Origin: Heloderma charlesbogerti
Lineage: Eukaryota > Chordata > Lepidosauria > Squamata > Helodermatidae
Assembly (NCBI GenBank): GCA_026122225.1
Contig: JANEZZ010002695.1
Span: 309,402-373,401, forward strand
Reading direction: 5' to 3'
DNA: 64,000 bases
Positions 1 through 11,516 of the stretch are shown here, one piece after another. The notes below the pieces were generated by a model that ran no database searches, had not been told where the DNA came from, and saw only the letters and a program-made list of their open reading frames with translations. How positions within the stretch are numbered: position 1 is the stretch's first letter; every line of letters starts with the position of its first letter. The position numbers were made by a program, and so were the translations under genes.

Positions 1-1939
1 ACTGCTGAAGCCTAGCTTGTAGGATTTTGAGCATCACCTTGCTGGCATGTGAAATGAGCACAATTGTGGGGTAGTTTGAACACTCTTTGGCGTTGCCCTT
101 CTTTGGCATTGGAATGTAAACTGACCTTTTCCAGTCTTGTGGCCACTGTTGAGTGTTCCAGATTTGTTGGCATATTGAATGCAGCACTTTAACAGCATCA
201 TCTTTTAGGATTTGAAATAGCTCAGCTGGAATACTGTCATCTCCGCTAGCTTTGTTGTTACTAATGCTTCCTAAGGCCCACTTGACTTCACTCTCTAGGA
301 TGTCCGGCTCAAGTTCAGTGACCGCACTATCATGGCTATCAGGGACATTCAGATCTTTCCTGTATAGTTCTTCTGTGTATTCTTGCCACCTCTTCTTAAT
401 CTCATCTGCTTCTGTTAGGTCCCTGCCTTCTTTGTCCTTTATCATGCCCGTCTTTGCACAAAACGTTCCCTTGAGATCTCCAATTTTCTTGAAGAGATCT
501 CTAGTCTTTCCCATTCTGTTGTTTTCCTCGATTTCTTTGCATTGTTCATTTAAGAAGGCCTTCTTGTCTCTCCTTGCTATTCTCTGGAACTCTGCATTCA
601 GTTGGGTATATCTTCCCCTTTCTCCCTTGCTTTTCGCTTCCCTTCTTTCCTCAGCTACTTGTAAAGCCTCATCAGACAGCCACTTGGCTTTCTTGCATTT
701 CTTTTTCTTTGGGACGTATTTCGTTGCTGCCTCCTGAACAATGTTACGGACCTCCGTCCATAGTTCCTCAGGCACTCTGTCTATCAGGTCTAATCCCTGA
801 AATCTATTCCTCACCTCCACTGTATATTCATCAGGGATATGATTTAGGTCATACCTGAACGGTTTAGTGGTTTTCCCGACGTTCTTCAATTTAAGCCGAA
901 ATTTTGCAAGAAGCAGCTCATGATCTGAGCCACAGTCAGCTCCAGGTCTTGTTTTGACTGACTATATGGAGCTTCTCCATCTTTGGCTGCAAAGGACATA
1001 ATCAATCTGATTTCGATATTGACCATCTGGTGACGTCCATGTGTCGAGTCGCCTCTTGTGCTGTTGGAAAAGAGTGTTTGCTATGATCAGCAGGTTCTCT
1101 TGGCAAAACTCTATTAGCTTTTGTCCTGCTTCATTTTGTACACCAAGGCCATGCCTGCCTGTTATCCCGGTGATTTCTTGACTTCCTACTTTAGCATTCC
1201 AATCCCCTATGATGAAGAGGACATCTTTTTTTGGTGTTAGTTCTAGAAGGTGTTGTAGGTCTTCATAGAACCGATCAACCTCAGCTTCTTCGGCCTCAGT
1301 GGTTGGGGCATAGACTTGAATTACTGTGATGTTGAATGGTTTGCCTTGGATTCGTACTGAGATCATTCTATCATTTTTAAGATTGTACCCCAGTACTGCT
1401 TTTCCCACCCTTTTGTTGACTATGAGTGCTACTCCATTTCTTCTCAGGGATTCTTGCCCACAGTAGTAGATATGATGGTCACCTGAATTAAATTCGCCCA
1501 TGCCTGTCCATTTTAGTTCGCTGATTCCCAAGATGTCGATGTTCAATCTTGCCATCTCATGTTTGACCACCTCCAGCTTACCTTGATTCATGGATCTTAC
1601 ATTCCAGGTTCCTAAACAATATTGTTCTTTACAGCATCAGATTTTCTTTTCACCACCAGACACATCCACAGCTGAGTGTCCTTTCGGGTTTGGCCCAGCC
1701 GCTTCACTCTTTCTGGCGCTACTTGGAAATACCCTCTGCTCTTCCCCAGTAGCATATTGGACACCTTCCAACCTGAGGGGCTCATCTTCCGGCGTCATAT
1801 CTTTTAGCCTTGTGATACTTTCCATGGGGTTTTCTTGGCAAGAATACTGCAGTGGGTTGCCATTTCCTTCTCCAGTGGACCACATTTTGTCAGAACTCTC
1901 TGCCATGACCTGTCCGTCTTGGGTGGCCCTGCACGGCAT
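1..1939 (-). pseudogene. BovB ORF: AP-endonuclease plus start of RT, two nonsense codons
   Basis: Read from 1939 downward, one frame encodes the BovB N-terminal leader (starts MPCRATQDGQVMAESS), then the AP-like endonuclease (GTWNVRS region, SELKWTG, GDWNAKVGS, NQIDYVLCSQRW), then the linker and RT. The frame is stopped at 1637-1639, where the plus-strand copy has CGA and this one TGA, and at 962-964, where CAG has become TAG. Both are single C-to-T type changes in otherwise well-kept sequence. Catalytic Asp, Asn and His positions of the endonuclease are visible. The copy is disabled. Confidence 0.88.
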
Positions 1940-1991
1940 AGCTTATGGCTTCACTGAGTTACGCAAGCCCCTTCGCCACAGCAAGGCAGTG
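1..1991 (-). mobile_element. BovB (RTE-clade) LINE, 5' part, runs off left edge
   Basis: Non-LTR retrotransposon on the minus strand. It aligns throughout with the fuller plus-strand BovB at 11512-14723: the 5' leader near 1984-1991 (ending in the same gtggcgaaggggcttgcg stretch), the endonuclease region and the first part of the reverse transcriptase. At base 1 it is cut inside RT, at residues matching SHASKVMLKILQARLQ, so the 3' half lies outside the window. BovB is widespread in squamates. The opposite-strand open frames at 252-737 and 574-858 are shadows. Confidence 0.93.
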
Positions 1992-2049
1992 ATCCATGAA
2001 GGGGCTATCTTCTGTCCTTTTCCCCAATACTGGGACTCATGGCTGCTTT

Positions 2050-2440
2050 ACAACATTAAAAACATGTACAGTTAAAACATATAAATAGAAATATACAAAA
2101 AGTTAAAATATAATTAAATCACCAATAATATTAAAATTGTATAAAATATCAGGTTTTTAAAAGACAACAACAATATAAACAATAGTACCAATCCATCATA
2201 TTCAGACACGTCTAGACTATCTATCCTCAAAGGCCTACTGGAACAAAAAAAGTTTGTTCCTGCCTGCAGAAACATACCAAGGAGGGTGCCACTCTTGCTT
2301 CCCTGGGAAGGGAGTTCCAGAGCCTTGGGGCAGCCACAGAGAAGGCCCTCTCCATTGTTCCCACCAGGTGAGCTTGTGGGGGGGGGATCTAAAAGCCCAT
2401 GAACTCCGTGTGGCCTGAGGAGGCTGATCTGCAGTGGATT
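2050..2440 (-). repeat. Unclassified interspersed repeat, LINE/SINE-like 3' region (family U)
   Basis: An A-rich stretch with many 'taaaacat' runs is followed by ggagttccagagccttgggg and a G-tract. Related sequence occurs at 7770-7990 and 50687-50960. The best copy (50687) reads on the minus strand into a gggcagtatagaaatg tail followed by AT-rich microsatellite, typical of a retroposon 3' end. The family is not certainly identified. Confidence 0.5.
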
Positions 2441-2564
2441 CCACAGGTCGGATTCTTAGTAACCTGAACTCATTTTAGTTTGTCTCAAATTTCCCCAGCA
2501 TCCGTATGCACATATGACAACCACCACTTAAATATGCATGTATAAACCAGCCCTATCTCTTGGA

Positions 2565-2690
2565 GCTTCCAGACTAGGGATGCCGGGAGATCTGGGTTCT
2601 AGTCCCTACTTGGCCATGGAAGCTCACTGGATATAAGGCAGGATATAAATGCAAAAGGCAGGATATAAATGCAAAAAATAAAATAAATAA
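2565..2690 (+). mobile_element. tRNA-derived SINE fragment
   Basis: A B-box-like gggttctagtccc is followed by the squamate-SINE-like segment 'cacttggccatggaagctcactgg' in variant form and an A/T-rich tail (aaataaaataaataaatg). The A-box half is poor. The tail segment gcaggatataaatgcaaaa is duplicated. Read as a decayed tRNA-type SINE. Confidence 0.55.
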
Positions 2691-3571
2691 ATGTATGAAT
2701 TGTGTTCTTTCCGTGCCACTTGAATTCCGCAGTTCGCATCCAGTGCTCCGTTCCACTATTCACAAGCCCCCAGAATTCTCCTCTTTTTTCCGCTCTGAAA
2801 ATTACATAAATATGTACCAACAAACTTAATTCCTGTACCCATCCATCTCCACGAGTTCGCATAACTTCCATAAGAATCACCATTTTTCGTAAATGTTTGC
2901 ATATTTTTTCCCTCCCCTGCCATGCAGTAATTACTTTCAGTAACTGTAGGGGCTTCCCAAAAGAAGGCTGTCTTAGGTGTGCCTGAGATAAACTATTTGT
3001 TTAAAGCAACGCTGTTTTAAAGAAAGAAAAAAACCTTTTTAAATGGCAATGCCACTCCTGGAGCCCTGCTTGATGTATTATTCGCCCTGCTAAGCTTTAT
3101 ATTTCCACATCCAGTGTTGTTGTTGATGTTGTGAGGCTAAAATGGAGAGGAGAACCAACTCTGTGCATGTCTACTCAGAAGTAAGTCTTATTGTGTTCAA
3201 TGGGACTTACTCCTACGCATGTCAGCATCCCACTTGCCCCGAGCTCAGCTTTGTATTTCCACATCCAGCTCATTAGCAAATGTCCTGTTAGGTTATTTTA
3301 TTTCAGAAGACCCTTGGGTGAATGGGGGGGTTTTTTTCCAGGGAAACAGCTGGATTGGGGAAGAAGCCCCCCCACACACACACATAATGGAAGAATATAG
3401 TTCTTTATATTCCCTGGTATGTTTATTCCTCATTTTGTCCATTCCCTGAGCATGTGCAGAGTGTGCTTTTCATTCAAACAAAGAGAAGCTTGCTAATCTT
3501 TCCCCTCATGCTGCATTTGTACAAGTGTAACTGCTTCAGAAAGAACACACAAACAATGTGTGTCATTGAGA

Positions 3572-3703
3572 CCAGCCCAAAGTCACCCACCCAGTGAGCT
3601 TCTATAGCCAAGTGGGGACTAGAACCCCCCATCTTCCAGGTCCCAATCCAACACTCTAACCACTAGGCTACACTGGCTGTCTAACCACTACACCACACTG
3701 CTG
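3572..3703 (-). mobile_element. tRNA-derived SINE in the hinge of fold-back P
   Basis: On the minus strand this reads tgg-ttagagtgttgga, then a B-box-like gggttctagtcccc, then agctcactgggtgggtgac, the usual order in squamate tRNA-type SINEs. A second A-box-like segment (gtggttagaca) adjoins it at 3680-3703. It sits exactly between the two P arms. Confidence 0.65.
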
Positions 3704-3896
3704 TTGTGAAACTCATGAAGAAGAGACAGTATAATGGAAAGTTCTTTCTGAAGCAGTTACGCTTGTACAAATGCAGCATGAGGGGAAAGATTAGTAAGCT
3801 TCTCTTTGAATAAAAAGCATTCTGCACATGCTCAGGGAATGGACAAAATGAAGAATAAACATACCAGGGAATATGAAGAACTATATTCTTCCATTA

Positions 3897-3923
3897 TGTG
3901 TGTGTGTGTGTGTGTGTGTGTGG
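3897..3923 (+). repeat. (TG)n microsatellite
   Basis: Uninterrupted TG dinucleotide run inside the right arm of fold-back P. The mirrored arm has a matching CA run near 3371. Confidence 0.95.
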
Positions 3924-4330
3924 GTTTCTCCCACAATCCAGCTGTTTCCCTGGTATATTTATTCCACATTTTGGGAAACCTTCTTTTGGGAAGCCCCTAC
4001 AAGGAAGAGGAAGTGTTTTGGCTGAAAGTAAACTCCCCAACAGAGAAGGAGGATTTCAATTTAGAAATAACACCCACAAGGCAGTAAACACAATTCTTCA
4101 CACAAAAAAAACTTACGTAGTTATTATCGTTATATTACTATCCTTCTGATTTATGAATTATACTGCGTATTTATTTACAAAAAATTCATGACTCTTTGCG
4201 AACGACAACAAAAAGCTGCATGATTGCTGGCTCCGCAGGACCTCATGGTGCCACTTCACAGAGGATTTCATGACATGGACTGAAGGGAATTCGACCCCAT
4301 CATTATTCCAGACAAGGCTCTTATTGTGCC

Positions 4331-5997
4331 AATATCCTGCCTCATTCCCTGTATTTTTTGCAGGGCTTCCAGATGATGATATCTTCCACTTATAACCCTC
4401 CCGTATTTTCCCATTGCTTCGTCCACCTTTTTTTCCTTACTGTGGAAAATCTGCTAAGGACAAAAAGATGGGAGAGCTGCACACTGCCTTCTAAATAGTA
4501 CCCTTAGGACTAGGAGTCGTCCATCTGGAAGCACCCCAGTCCTAGCCTTCTGCACAAGATAGACCATGATGCCATAATGATAACATGCACCACCACTATG
4601 ATTCAAACCACTTTCAGCCATGGAAATAAATCTAAATCCAGTATAGAGTAATGTATTCCAGTAATAGCTTTTGAGGTTGATCACTGAAAATCTGTCAAGA
4701 ATTGTATTATAGTTTTCTAGCCACCCATATCATTATAAGACAATCTTTTTGAGATCAGTGCAGGGTTTGTTTGTTTTTTCTTGCTCATATGACAATATGG
4801 AATAATCATAAAAATGCTATTTATAAACATGACAGAAAATGACATTGGGTGAATAAGGCAGGACCTACTATTCAGTTGGTGGCATAGAAAAGAAGTACAG
4901 AATCATTGGCCTGTTACGCTGTTCTTCCTCTGTTCAGTTGTTGGGGGCTTTTGAATCATCATCTAGTATCTTGAGAATGACATCAGGTGACATGGGTGCG
5001 GGTGGGCCTTGCTTCTTTCTCTATTTAGATGACAGTGGATTATGGAATGTTTGAGGCCAGAGGCAGAAAATCCATCTAACTAACCTTGTTAGCAACAAGA
5101 AGACTGTTCCTTTCCCATTACTTTCACCTTATTTGTGCATCCAGATATGTTAACAGCAGGCTACATAGCTGTACAACAGCGCTGGTCACATTTCAAATGC
5201 TGTAAAAAATATTTTCCCCGACAAAACTTTGTTAAGAGTCTTCCTTGAAGTGCCTTCAATGTCTGATTAGTTTGGACTGCCTGCTAAAAAACGTTCCAAG
5301 TAATGTCAACCCCTTTCCACCCCCCCACCCACTGTTGTCCCAGTTTCTCATTTAGAGAACTCTCTCATGCCATGAATTTTGTACAAATCCCTGACTATGT
5401 CCCTCATGTCACAGAGCTTGTTAAGTCAGTGACGCTGAATCCAGTACATAGAAAATCAATTTCTGTTTGCATTTGGCTGTCATAGAGATGGGATATTATT
5501 CATACATTAGGCCTTTCTACATGGAGATGAAAGCACCTTGCATTTCCTTCGTTTACAGTTGTATCTGCATCTTTGTATTATCTGTGGTTCAGTAACCTTT
5601 AGTGGAAGACCAGAAGATGTCTCTAGAGGCTATGCTTTGCTCATTGCAACTGATTTATACTCTAACATCTGTCAGCTTCTCCCTGGGACCTAGTTGTGCC
5701 AGGATATACATGTCATCTCTTCTAATGACTTATCAAAGAAAAAAAAAAGCCAACTGTGGAAAATCAGAGCACCATGGGAAGCATTTGGATGCTGTTGCTT
5801 GCCATTTTCCCAGGGAATACCGTTAAAATGCATCTGTTGGTATGCAACATCTCCTCCCAGGCTGCTCTCTTTTAACATGTATTTAATATTTATATCCCAC
5901 AGGGTGAAGCCATTTCTATGCATTTCTGACAACAACGGAGAAATGGACTTGCAATGCATGTCTCTGTATTAGTAGGGAAGGACCAAAGAGTGTCAGA
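4331..5997. other. No recognised feature
   Basis: AT-rich single-copy-looking sequence. Small frames such as 4454-4684(-), 5303-5485(+) and 5602-5826(+) show no recognisable domain, splice context or repeat similarity. Confidence 0.4.
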
Positions 5998-6000
5998 CTA

Positions 6001-6050
6001 CTGTTGTTGTTGTTGTTGTTGTTGTTGTAACAACAACAACAACAACAATA
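6001..6050. repeat. (GTT)n/(AAC)n perfect palindromic microsatellite
   Basis: Nine GTT units switch directly into seven AAC units, so the tract is a near-perfect inverted repeat. It gives a spurious polyglutamine/polyleucine frame on the minus strand. Confidence 0.95.
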
Positions 6051-6269
6051 AAATCAAGAAATTGCTCTGAGGCTTGCAAAGCCACGAAACAAGAGAGTGC
6101 CTCCAAAACCTGAAGCTAGGAGGAATATTAAAAGTTGCACATAAAATGTGTTGTTTTACTATATAATCAAAATTCCTGTGTGTTTTGAGCTGTGGACCTC
6201 TTCTTCTGGGGAATATCTGATGCCCATATATAGAAAATATGTTCAAGTGGCCATAGTTGCCTATGACTA

Positions 6270-7120
6270 TACATCATGAGAAACGCCAGGTTGGATGAAT
6301 CACAGGTCGGAATTAAGATTGCCAGGAGAATTATCAACAACCACAGATATGCAGATGATACCACCCTAATGGCAGAAAGCCATTAAAGAGCCTCTTGTTG
6401 AGGGTGAAAGAGGAGAGTGCAAAAGCTGGTTTGAAACTCAACATTAAAAAAACGAAGATCATGGCATCTGGCCCCATCACTTCCTGGCATATGGAAGGGG
6501 AAGAAATGGAAGCAGTGACAGATTTTACTTTCTTGGGCTCCAAGATCACCGCAGACGGTGACTGCAGCCATGAAATTAAAAGACGCTTGCTCCTTGGGAG
6601 GAAAGCTATGGCAAACCTAGACAGCATAGTTAGAAGCAGAGACATCACCTTGCTGACAAAGGTCCATCTAATCAAAGCTATGGTTTTCCCAATAGTAATG
6701 TATGGCTGTGAGAGCTGGACTAAAAGGAAGGCTGACTGCCGAAGAATTGATGCTTTCGAACTGTGGTGCTGGAGAAGACTCTTACGAGTCCCCTGGACTG
6801 GAAGGAGGCCAAATCAGTCAATCCTAAAGGAAATCAAGCCTGACTGCTCATTGGAAGGACAGATACTGAAGCTGAAGCTCAAATATTTTGGCCACCTCAT
6901 GCGAAGAGAAAACTCTCTGGAAAAGACCCTGATGCTGGGAAAGACTGAAGGCAAAAGGAGAAGGGGACAGCAGAGGATGAGATGGCTAGATAGCATCACT
7001 GATGCAATGAATATGGACTTGAGCACACTCCGGGAGAGAGCACAGGACAGGAAGGCCTGGCATGCTATGGTCGATGGGGTCACAAAGAGTCGGACACGAC
7101 TGAATGACTGAACAACAAAA
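6270..7120 (+). mobile_element. BovB LINE, 5'-truncated 3' end
   Basis: Begins abruptly at tacatcatgagaaacgcc, which corresponds to 13859 in the fuller copy, and continues to the BovB 3' end (cggacacgactgaatgactg). This is ordinary 5' truncation by target-primed reverse transcription. Near 6380 a short stretch present in the long copy (between AESE and LKSL) is missing. Confidence 0.92.
6395..7111 (+). pseudogene. BovB RT C-terminal domain remnant
   Basis: A frame of 238 codons covers the RT thumb and the C-terminal RTE-specific region: LKLNIKKTKIMASGP, FLGSKITADGDCSHEIKR, YGCESWT, FELWCWRRLLRVPW, FGHLMRRENSLEKTLMLGK, and ends SRTRLND. The YADD catalytic motif lies just upstream (6347-6360, RYADDTTLMAE), separated by the small deletion. 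It cannot encode an active enzyme. Confidence 0.88.
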
Positions 7121-7261
7121 TGAACGTAGGCATAAGTTCAGCAATAAAGAAAAGGCCCCAACTTGATAGGAAAAACTGCTCTTGGGGCTTGCCAAGGTGA
7201 GTGTGTGTGGCGGGAGGAACTGGAGTGGGAAAGTAGCAGGAGCGGGGGAAGCTTAAGCACC

Positions 7262-7516
7262 TTCATAAGAATATAAAAAGAGCCCTGCTGGATCAAACCA
7301 AGGGTCCATCTAGTCCAGCATTCTGTTCACACAGTGATCAACCAGCTGCCCATAGAAACCTACAAGCAGGACATGAGTGTAACATCACCCTCCCACCCAT
7401 GTTCCCCAGCAACTGTTGTACATAGACACACTCCCTTTGATATTGGAGGTAGCATTTAGCCATCAGGACTAGTAGCCATTCATGTCTCCTCCCATTAGTC
7501 TCCTGTTCCCTTTGCA
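7262..7516 (-). mobile_element. L3/CR1-like LINE 3' end, truncated
   Basis: The plus strand shows the reverse complement of a common reptile LINE 3' terminus: agagccctgctggatc, then gtccatctagtccagca, acaagcaggacatgag and ggaggtagca. It matches 9455-9800 but ends earlier. Confidence 0.75.
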
Positions 7517-7703
7517 GAGTAAGTGGAACATGCTGGATTAGAAATTTTGTGTTTGCTGCTGTATGTTTAGTTCCAGTCTTGGATTCACAAGCTCCACACC
7601 AACTACCTTAGGGAAACACTGTGCAGTGTGAAAGGTATTTGGATGTTGATTATTCTTTTGGATATCTTATCTGCACATACCTTGTAGCTGCCCTTGACAC
7701 CAA

Positions 7704-7704
<1 letters not shown>

Positions 7705-7754
<50 letters not shown>

Positions 7755-7765
7755 ATCTATCTATT
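7705..7765 (+). repeat. (CTAT)n microsatellite
   Basis: About fifteen tetranucleotide units, nearly perfect, with one interrupting CAT near the end. Confidence 0.95.
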
Positions 7766-7769
7766 ACAT

Positions 7770-7990
7770 TAGTGACCAATAGCCAAAGTTCTCAGAGTGG
7801 TTTATAAAAAGCTGTAAAAATAGAGGATGAAACATAATAGAAAAAACTATTTACATACAAAAACAAAATATTGTTTAAATTATTCAACATTAAAAAAAAA
7901 ATCAAATCCCAGGACTGGTTAAAATCATATTTAAACCACTAAAATCAAAAGCACTGTTGAAGTATATTTCCAGGAACAGAAAGATTATAA
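7770..7990 (-). repeat. Family U repeat fragment
   Basis: Same layout as 50687-50960: attacatt at a microsatellite edge, a gtggtttataaaaag segment, an A-rich run, then cccaggactggttaaaatc. No coding potential. Confidence 0.45.
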
Positions 7991-8679
7991 ACCATGATTT
8001 TGGTTATATGATACACCCAGAGACATGGTAAAAGGGTCACAATGTGCCACATCTTGGTAAATGTTTCAAAGCTAAGGGGAAGAGTATTGTCAAGTTCAGT
8101 TCACTACTCAAAAGCTATGTGGCAACAAAAATCCCACTGTGTGATCCCTTTCCCATATCAAAAACAGTCATGCAAAACAGTCCTAAGGCTTTCTTCTCTT
8201 GGGCCTTCTTAACATGCTCCTCATTTCCCCTGAGTGATGAGAAGGTGTAAGGGCAGCTCTAGGCTTGATTTCCTTTGAGAGAGAAAAAAATATATTGATA
8301 AATATATCAGCAAAACAGAAATGGCAGCGAAAAGGCAGGGCCAACATCAATGGTAGGCATGGTTGGTCACCTGCTAAGGGCCCACACTCTAGCAGAGGCC
8401 CACTAACAAGAGCCTCCTGGAGTTCATCCTCCTCCTCCCCCCCTCCTCCCCCTATTGCAACCTGTTTGTTCACCAGCATCTCACTCTGGCCCAGACAACA
8501 AAGGTGCTGAGAAGGAGGAGAAGCAGATGCTTCTATCTACCTTCTCACTGGTTTTCTGCCTCTAAAGCAAGCAAGTGGTGGTACTGCTGAGAAAGAGGAC
8601 AGGGAGAATTAGCAGCTAGTGACTATAGTGGTGAAAAGGTAGACTTACTGAGAGAAAGAGGTGTCTTGCACAAGGGCCC
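7991..8679. other. No recognised feature
   Basis: Mixed-composition sequence with a CCTCC-rich tract near 8428-8450. Frames at 8183-8479(-) and 8265-8510(+) are shadows of that low-complexity tract. Confidence 0.4.
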
Positions 8680-8687
8680 TCCAAAAC

Positions 8688-9257
8688 TAGGGGTGTACGA
8701 AACCCCGCTTACCTGGCTTCGCTGGGTTCCGCCGGGAATCCTCACCGGCCAGCTCTGGAATCCTTGCCGCTGTTTGCATCCCTGTATTCAGCTGTGATAG
8801 GCTACATAAAGACTTAGGTAGCCTATCATGTCTGGGTTAAAAAAAAAAAAGCATACGCAAATGGCGGTGGCTACGGCCGCTGCCATCTGCATTCCTTATT
8901 TTTTGGAATAATTTATTTGCATTCCTTATTTTTGGCCTTCTTAGTCTACGTAAATATTTACGTAGACTAAGACGGCGAAAATAAGGGGGAATGCAAATAG
9001 TGTAGTGGGCGCTATTTGTGTTCCCCTTTATTTTCACCGTCTTACTCTATGTAAATATTTACGTAGACTAAGACGGCCAAAAATAAGGAACACAAATGGC
9101 GGTGGCTGTAGCATCCGCCCCAGGTAAGTCTCATCCCGGGGGGGATCTGCGGGGGGCGGGGGGGTGTGGCAGGCCGTTCCGCCACAGATTTCGGGGGGCC
9201 GAATGCACTGGCATTCAGCCTCACCGAGATCCGTGGCGGAATTCTCTGACATCCCTA
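8688..9257 (+). mobile_element. hAT-like hairpin MITE H1
   Basis: 570-bp non-autonomous element. Termini are TAGGGGTG and CATCCCTA, flanked by a perfect 8-bp direct repeat tccaaaac (8680-8687 and 9258-9265), as expected of hAT transposition. The interior has a gataggctac hairpin at 8797-8830, a GC-rich hairpin around 8860-8885, a perfect cttagtctacg hairpin at 8938-8972 and another at 9032-9076. Cttacct lies near the left end and aggtaagt at 9121, both pointing outward. Strand is set by convention from the tacgaaa end to the gaattct end. Confidence 0.92.
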
Positions 9258-9454
9258 TCCAAAACCTGAGGCTGGGACTGCAAATAGTGTTTCATATACG
9301 GCTGCAGATCTGTTACACCATATCTGATCCCCAGAGCGAGATTCAGCAACTGTGAAATGGTGTAATACAGTACTGAATGGTCCGCCTCAGGTGCATTACA
9401 GTAGCCACACATTTACTTAGCTACTTATTCTAGCTGCGCAGAGATAGAACCACA

Positions 9455-9800
9455 AAACATAAGAACATAAGAAGAGCCCTGCTGGATCAGATCAATGGTC
9501 CATATAGTCCAATATTCCATTCACATAGTGGCCACCCAGCAGTTGACCAGGAACCCACAAGCAGGACATGAGGGCAACAGCACCCTCCCACCCATGTTCC
9601 CAGCAACTGGTGTACCTGGTATTGCCTCTGGTACTGGAGGTAGCACACAGCCATCAAGACTAATAGTCACTGGTAGCCTTTTCCTCCAGGAATTTGTCCC
9701 ACCCCCTTTTAAAGCCATCCAAACTGGTAGCCATCACTACATCTTATGGTAGTGAATTCCATAGTTTAACTATGTGCTATGTGAAGAAGGTCAGTTTACA
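9455..9800 (-). mobile_element. L3/CR1-like LINE 3' end
   Basis: Longer copy of the 7262 family. Reading the minus strand from about 9795, a decayed RT C-terminus is visible: NSLP, a stop, DVVMATSLDGFKR, KFLEEKA, then a stop, then 3' UTR with ggaggtagca and gcaggacatgag, ending at cttatgttcttatg. It belongs to the CR1/L3 group. Confidence 0.8.
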
Positions 9801-10195
9801 AATTACGAAACACCAGGTCAGTTTATGAATTAACACATTTAGCGCTAAGCAGCTAATAAAAAGCACACAAGATACAAATTATATATTTCCTATCTGGATT
9901 TTATGTTGCCCTTCTGGGATAGCTAGGCCATTCATAGTGGAGGAAGGTCAAAAAGACATTGCTGGAAAAAGAATAGATGGGGCAGGGATAAGAATTTAAA
10001 GTGAAATGTCAAGGCCGGGGGATTTGACACTTACTATAATCATTAACCTCACATGGTAGCCAAGAAGTGTGGGTCTCATTTCTTTTAACCAAAAAGATTA
10101 TACCACTTTCCAATACTCAACAGCTTTTCCCAGCTGATGCAATTCCTGGAATGCCTATAGGAGAGTGTTATAATATTCTCCCACAGGCATTTTAG
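9801..10195. other. No recognised feature
   Basis: AT-rich sequence. Nothing beyond short homopolymers was recognised. Confidence 0.4.
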
Positions 10196-10640
10196 GTATG
10201 GATGTATGGATTTTGTTTAACCTGTTCTGTTTTTATTTCATGGATGTTTAGCATCTTTTGTTCTGTCATCTGCTTATTGATGGATTTGGATTTTTTTTTC
10301 CCCCTTCAGAAAAGTATGCAAAAATGTCCACCACAATTGACAGAACCTTTGCTGGCACACATTTCTCTTAGTTCAGCATACAATCAATGAGCAGAACATA
10401 AAAAAAAAGTTGCTGCACAGCAGAGGCTGGGGAGACATCATAAACATATAAAACATTGTGTGTGTGTTTGTAAATTGCATATATATTAGTGCGTTCTCCA
10501 GCAACTTTTACATTTTTGTACTAGTAATTGGTGTACAATTCTGGAAAGTTTTTTTTTTTTTTAAAGTCTGCAAATCCACAGAATTTGTGTGACTCAGAAG
10601 ATCCCTGTCTGTTGCAGAATCCATAGGACAGATTCATATA
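10196..10640. repeat. Degenerate hAT-like element, family D
   Basis: Shares the order gtatggattt, catcttttgttctgtcat, then gcagaatccata with 19193-19440 and, in reverse, with 54212-54589, where clear TAGGGATG/CATCCCTA ends are preserved. The ends here are decayed (tatggatg on the left). Confidence 0.5.
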
Positions 10641-11320
10641 AATTTGAAGTCATCTGAATACATTTTGGATTTCTACAACATTCCTAATTTTAGGAAGTGA
10701 GGCTAGGGTGGATGCGTGTGGAGAACCATTGTCCATTATTGAATTCTATTTTTTGAAGTTAAAAGGTTATTTTAGACATTTCCCTTCCCTTGGACCTTTG
10801 GACATGGCATTCTCATTCCTTTCTTGATAGCCACCTGGATTTGGGGAACCTGCTCCAGCCACTTCATTTAAGGACCCTGTGGCTGTAATACTCCCTTCAG
10901 CCAACTCAAAGTTTGCCCATTTCTTCTCCCCCTATGACTCTTCAAAACTGTCAGCTGCTGTTTCATGCACACAAGATGCTTAGAACAGCATACAAAAACA
11001 TCCACTCCTGTGGGTGAGTCATCATCACCCATCCCTACTTCCCATGCTCCAGCCAGGCATCATTTTAGATCAAACCATAATGATAGGTGCATTTAGAGTA
11101 ATCATGATTCATAGCGACAATGAGCAGAGCTCTGAGCTAATGGCCTCTCAAAATTCTCAAACCTATTTGTGGGTAGAGAAATTGGTGCAAGGGATCATTT
11201 CACCAAATTTCTCCAGGTGGAGTAGAAATTCTTCAACAGTGAATTTTTCAACAGTGAGGCTCACAGGGGCACTGTGTTGGCAGCTTGGCCACCATTTTGT
11301 ATCATCCACAATACCCCAGA
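10641..11320. other. No recognised feature
   Basis: No repeat family, gene or RNA could be supported. The frame at 11014-11343 has no recognisable domain. Confidence 0.4.
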
Positions 11321-11321
11321 C

Positions 11322-11516
11322 TAGTGGTGGCTGGTGGCTCTGATGTCAGTGGGGCAGTGAATCCGCTCCAGGTTTCAGTCAGAATTGGTCAGAACTCTAA
11401 AGGGACTATTCAAGATGTTGGGATAGCTCCTTTAGACTTCTGATTGGTTCTGATTGAAACCTGAGGCAGATGCACTGCCTCACTGGCATCAGAGCCACCA
11501 GCCTCCACTGCCACTG
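11322..11516. mobile_element. Small fold-back MITE
   Basis: About 80-bp inverted arms: agtggtggctggtggctctg at 11326 is mirrored by cagagccaccagcctccact at 11491, and the match continues through caggtttca/tgaaacctg to ctaaagg/cctttag at the hinge near 11400-11432. The right end abuts the BovB 5' end. Confidence 0.75.

Larger units (their letters stand above)
2697..4330. mobile_element. Long fold-back element P, copy 1
   Basis: Two long inverted arms meet around 3560-3720. For example 3383-3545 is the reverse complement of about 3740-3900 with few differences, and ggcttcccaaaagaagg at 2952 is mirrored near 3976. The left end carries the gtgccacttgaattccgcag type terminus also seen at 22107 and 24328. 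No ORF of its own is evident. A SINE and a TG microsatellite lie at the hinge. Family P is probably a large non-autonomous DNA transposon with hAT-like TAGGGATG ends, though this copy's outermost ends are degraded. Confidence 0.7.

Noticed and set aside
252..858. Open frames of 161 and 94 codons on the plus strand, repeated at 12645-13251 on the minus strand
   Set aside because: They are antisense shadows of the BovB linker and RT; similarity between them reflects the LINE, not a gene.
3806..4149. Cysteine/valine-repeat protein (CVCVCV)
   Set aside because: It is translation of the TG microsatellite inside fold-back P.
8860..9180. CpG island or promoter
   Set aside because: The GC-rich stretch belongs to the ends and hairpins of H1; the same holds for the GC peaks in the other H elements.
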